Shown here piece by piece: positions 60,941-64,000 of a stretch of 64,000 nucleotides of DNA. Position numbers and translations under genes: made by a program. The DNA is from Roseovarius aestuarii (GTDB lineage Bacteria; Pseudomonadota; Alphaproteobacteria; Rhodobacterales; Rhodobacteraceae). The stretch spans positions 1 through 64,000 of the forward strand of contig JAPWHL010000001.1 of the NCBI GenBank assembly GCA_027214255.1. The letters are read 5' to 3'. The notes beneath the pieces were generated by a model, which made no database searches, was not told the DNA's origin, and saw only the letters and a program-made list of their open reading frames with translations. Positions within the stretch are counted from its first letter, which is position 1. Each line of letters begins with the position of its first letter.

Positions 60941-62271
60941 TCGAACTATATGAATCCCAGCGCGCAATGCGCAACATGCGGCGTGCCGCCATGCAGCGGG
61001 GTGTGGTTGCGGTGCTGGATGTGGGCACATCCAAGATCGCATGCCTTGTGCTGCGTTTTGATGGCAGTGACCGGGTGGATCAATCCGACGGGATCGGCGC
61101 GATGGCGGGGCAGGTCGGTTTTCGCGTGATCGGTGCGGCCACGACCCGGTCGCGCGGTGTGCGGTTTGGTGAAATCGAACAGATGGCCGAAACCGAGCGC
61201 GCCTTGCGCACGGCAGTTCAGGCCGCGCAGAAAATGGCCAACATCCGTGTCGATCATGTAATCGCCTGTTTCTCTGGGGCCGATCCGCGCAGCTATGGCT
61301 TGGCCGGGCAGGTGGATTTGGAAGGTCACGTTGTGACCGAACAGGACGTGAGCCGCGTGTTGTCATCCTGCGATGTGCCTGATTTTGGCGATGGGCGCGA
61401 AGTGCTGCACGCGCAGCCAGTGAATTTCGCGCTGGATCACCGTTCGGGCTTGATTGATCCGCGCGGGCAGATGGGGCAAACCCTCAGCACGGATATGCAC
61501 ATGTTGACCGTGGACAGTGCTGCAATTCAGAACTTGGCCCATTGCGTCAAACGGTGTGATCTAGAGTTGGCAGGCATCGCCAGCTCGGCCTATGTCAGCG
61601 GGATTTCCAGTCTGGTCGAGGACGAACAGGAACTGGGTGCGGCTTGCATTGATTTGGGCGGCGGCACGGCTGGGATCTCGATCTTTATCAAGAAACACAT
61701 GATTTATTCGGACTCGGTGCGCATGGGCGGCGATCACGTCACCAGTGACATTTCCATGGGTCTTCAGGTGCCCACGGCTGTGGCCGAACGGATCAAGACA
61801 TTTTATGGCGGCGTTGTTGCCACTGGGATGGATGACCGCGAGATGATCGAAACCGGTGGTGATACCGGCGATTGGGATCACGACCGCCGCACGGCCAGCC
61901 GCGCGGAACTGATTGGGATTATGCGCCCTCGGGTCGAGGAAATTCTGGAAGAGGTACGTGCGCGCTTGGATGCGGCGGGTTTTGACAGCCTGCCGAGCCA
62001 GCAGATCGTTTTGACCGGTGGCGGCAGCCAGATACCCGGTCTGGACGGGCTGGCCAGCCGGATATTGGGTCAGCAAGTCCGGTTGGGCCGGCCCTTGCGT
62101 GTGCATGGTTTGCCGCAGGCGGCGACCGGTGCGGGATTTGCCAGCGCGGTGGGCATGTGCCTGTTTGCGGCCAACCCGCAGGACGAGTGGTGGGACTTTG
62201 AATTGCCCGTGGATCGCTATCCGGCGCGCTCGTTAAAACGGGCGGTCAAGTGGTTCCGAGACAACTGGTAA
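60937..62271 (+). CDS. ftsA: FtsA, actin-like division protein
   Basis: The 444-residue protein has the actin-family phosphate loops GVVAVLDVGTSKIACLV (about 24-40) and ACIDLGGGTAGISIF (about 229-243), a SHS2/1C insert (about 105-180, VIACFSGADPRSYGLAGQVDLEGHVV) and an adenosine motif IVLTGGGSQIPGL. It ends with the amphipathic membrane-target helix KRAVKWFRDNW. It tethers FtsZ to the membrane. ATGA overlap with ftsQ. Confidence 0.96.
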   Translation: MIELYESQRAMRNMRRAAMQRGVVAVLDVGTSKIACLVLRFDGSDRVDQSDGIGAMAGQVGFRVIGAATTRSRGVRFGEIEQMAETERALRTAVQAAQKMANIRVDHVIACFSGADPRSYGLAGQVDLEGHVVTEQDVSRVLSSCDVPDFGDGREVLHAQPVNFALDHRSGLIDPRGQMGQTLSTDMHMLTVDSAAIQNLAHCVKRCDLELAGIASSAYVSGISSLVEDEQELGAACIDLGGGTAGISIFIKKHMIYSDSVRMGGDHVTSDISMGLQVPTAVAERIKTFYGGVVATGMDDREMIETGGDTGDWDHDRRTASRAELIGIMRPRVEEILEEVRARLDAAGFDSLPSQQIVLTGGGSQIPGLDGLASRILGQQVRLGRPLRVHGLPQAATGAGFASAVGMCLFAANPQDEWWDFELPVDRYPARSLKRAVKWFRDNW

Positions 62272-62558
62272 CCGCAAGATACGGTGTCATCGGCGAAATC
62301 CCGCGAAAAGACGGGTAAAATCGACCATATTTTGTGGTTTTAATGCGTTTTTTAGGTGACGATCCGGGGTTGGATCGGTAATAATAGGCCCAATATAGCG
62401 TTTTTCGACCAATCTGAACCTCGGATTGGGTGTAAGGCGCGGACACGATTAGAGGACGGTGGGCGTTTCGCATTCTTGCTGAGGCAGAAAGAGCGCAAAA
62501 CGCTTTAGGCAGAAAAAATGGCCCGAAACTGCGGGCGCAACATCAGGCGGACAGAGCA
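62272..62558. promoter_or_regulatory. ftsA-ftsZ intergenic region with two inverted repeats
   Basis: This 287-base gap is the longest in the division cluster. It contains cgatcc-N6-ggatcg (62360-62377), ccaatc-N9-gattgg (62409-62429) and the AT-rich ttttaatgcgttttttagg (near a TTAA-N7 CtrA-like word, not exact). A separate ftsZ promoter here is likely; no single -35/-10 pair is clear. Confidence 0.45.
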
Positions 62559-64000
62559 ATGACATTGAACCTCACCATGCCGGGTCGCGAAGAACTGAAG
62601 CCAAGGATCACCGTTTTCGGTGTCGGCGGCGCAGGCGGCAACGCGGTCAACAACATGATCGAAAAACAGCTGGACGGGGTCGATTTCGTTGTAGCAAATA
62701 CCGACGCGCAAGCGTTGCAGCAATCCAACGCGGACAGCCGCATCCAATTGGGTGTGAAAGTAACCGAAGGTCTGGGCGCGGGCGCCAAGGCCAGCATCGG
62801 GGCTGCGGCCGCCGAAGAGAGCATTGAACAGATCGTTGATCATCTGGCGGGGGCGCACATGTGCTTTATCACCGCCGGTATGGGCGGGGGCACCGGAACC
62901 GGTGCGGCACCAATCATCGCGCAAGCCGCGCGTGAACTGGGCGTTCTGACCGTCGGCGTCGTGACCAAACCGTTCCAGTTCGAGGGCGGCAAGCGCATGA
63001 AACAGGCCGAAGACGGGGTGGAAGCCCTGCAAAAGGTCGTCGATACGCTGATCATTATTCCCAACCAGAACCTGTTCCGGTTGGCGAACGAAAAAACCAC
63101 ATTCACCGAGGCGTTCAGCCTGGCTGATGATGTTCTGTATCAAGGTGTTAAGGGTGTGACGGATCTGATGGTCCGCCCCGGCTTGATCAACTTGGACTTT
63201 GCCGATGTGCGCGCCGTCATGGACGAGATGGGCAAGGCGATGATGGGCACAGGCGAGGACAGCGGCGAAGATCGCGCAATCCAGGCCGCCGAAAAGGCCA
63301 TCGCAAACCCGCTGCTGGACGAACTGAGCCTCAAGGGTGCCAAAGGTGTGCTGATCAACATTACCGGTGGTCACGACCTGACCCTGTTCGAATTGGACGA
63401 AGCCGCAAACCGCATCCGCGAAGAAGTGGACGCAGACGCGAACATCATCGTTGGTTCCACATTGGATCCATCCATGGACGGCGCGATCCGCGTCAGTGTT
63501 GTTGCGACAGGCATCGATGCGCGTGAAGTGCAGACAGACATTCCGGTGCCACGCCGGTCGCTGGCGGCTCCTTTGACGCAAAACCCTGCGTCGGCTGCTC
63601 CTGCACCTAAACCCGCCGCAGAACCCAAGCCCGAGCCGATTGCCGCGCAAGTGGAAGAAGTCGAAGTGGCCGAAGAGCCATCGCTGTTCAACTCGATGGA
63701 GGCCGAGCGTGCCGCCGCCGAGGATCAGATGGAAGATATCTTTGAGCCGCAGGAAGCTCAGCGTTCCGCGCCTGTGCGCCATGTTGCCCAAGCGGATGAC
63801 GATCTGCCGCCCCCGGCCTACACGCCTCCGGCATATGAGGCGGAAGACGACAGCACGTTGGATGCGTTTGTTGCACCGCGCGCGCCCGCACCCGGCACAC
63901 CATCGCCCGAGGCCATGGCCCGTTTGCAGGCCGCGGTGGGCAATGCAAAGCCACGTGGCGAAGCGCCCCGCGCAACTGACAACCATCGCGCAGACGCCCC
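62559..64000 (+). CDS. ftsZ: FtsZ, tubulin-like division GTPase (partial, runs off the window)
   Basis: The frame begins [36 protein letters not shown] and remains open to the right edge (480 codons visible). The GTP loop [12 protein letters not shown] is at about 107-118, the T7 region near DFADVRAVM, and the globular domain ends at about 318. Then follows a long acidic and proline-rich linker (about 330-460) as in alphaproteobacterial FtsZ. The conserved C-terminal peptide should lie beyond the window. Confidence 0.97.
   Translation, partial: MTLNLTMPGREELKPRITVFGVGGAGGNAVNNMIEKQLDGVDFVVANTDAQALQQSNADSRIQLGVKVTEGLGAGAKASIGAAAAEESIEQIVDHLAGAHMCFITAGMGGGTGTGAAPIIAQAARELGVLTVGVVTKPFQFEGGKRMKQAEDGVEALQKVVDTLIIIPNQNLFRLANEKTTFTEAFSLADDVLYQGVKGVTDLMVRPGLINLDFADVRAVMDEMGKAMMGTGEDSGEDRAIQAAEKAIANPLLDELSLKGAKGVLINITGGHDLTLFELDEAANRIREEVDADANIIVGSTLDPSMDGAIRVSVVATGIDAREVQTDIPVPRRSLAAPLTQNPASAAPAPKPAAEPKPEPIAAQVEEVEVAEEPSLFNSMEAERAAAEDQMEDIFEPQEAQRSAPVRHVAQADDDLPPPAYTPPAYEAEDDSTLDAFVAPRAPAPGTPSPEAMARLQAAVGNAKPRGEAPRATDNHRADA

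Noticed and set aside
62344..62360. CtrA-like site (TTAA-N7-TTAA) upstream of ftsZ
   Set aside because: Only the first half-site is exact; the second reads TTTA, so the match is too weak to call.
62505..63986. 493-codon minus-strand frame opposite ftsZ
   Set aside because: Antisense shadow of ftsZ caused by high third-position G+C; the ftsZ frame itself is unmistakable.

Overview
The window looks like a chromosomal segment of an alphaproteobacterium of the Rhodobacteraceae, probably the marine Roseobacter group. The main reasons are the division and cell-wall (dcw) order ftsW-murG-murC-(DUF2484 gene)-murB-ddl-ftsQ-ftsA-ftsZ, the small DUF2484 gene between murC and murB, and the mix of LysR, GMC-oxidoreductase and betaine-type ABC genes. 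The genus cannot be fixed from sequence reading alone.

Layout. 1-15 kb is a mosaic of small redox and regulatory units: a LysR/DoxX/FMN-reductase unit, a luciferase-like monooxygenase, a divergent rtcR/rtcB RNA-ligase pair with a visible inverted repeat and sigma54-like promoter, a small membrane protein, a VOC protein, a cation efflux transporter, and a LysR regulator divergent from three pirin-type cupins. 15-22.6 kb is a likely catabolic operon under a divergent LysR: cupin, GMC dehydrogenase, betaine-type ABC importer (binding protein, ATPase, double-length permease) and an HDAC-family amidohydrolase, followed by a frameshifted small membrane gene. 22.9-25.5 kb is a mobile-element graveyard: a GFA-family gene cut by a decayed IS3-family element, which itself carries a second IS3-family element flanked by a 3-bp repeat, with a solitary end of that second family at the right border.

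25.6-32.4 kb is a surface-glycan locus (nucleotidyltransferase, sulfotransferase-glycosyltransferase fusion, epimerase, two sugar-methyltransferase-type proteins, GT25). It is followed by an unknown membrane protein, a hybrid sensor kinase, a degraded IS5-like fragment and a single-domain receiver. 37.6-44.4 kb is a compact six-gene operon (Fbp/Afu-type ABC importer plus MBL, histidine-phosphatase and HAD enzymes) divergent from a DeoR regulator, with a palindromic operator candidate between them; organophosphate uptake is the best inference.

44.5-53.8 kb holds a cytochrome c/beta-propeller protein, an OmpA-type lipidless envelope protein, an AhpD-like protein, a GNAT, a CinA-like protein, sfsA, map, a BaiN/HI0933-like flavoprotein and a Hint-domain protein. 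54.0-64.0 kb is the dcw cluster, tightly packed with ATGA overlaps, ending inside ftsZ. By eye the DNA is richer in A+T from about 1-37.5 kb and clearly richer in G+C beyond it. No tRNA, rRNA or CRISPR array was found.
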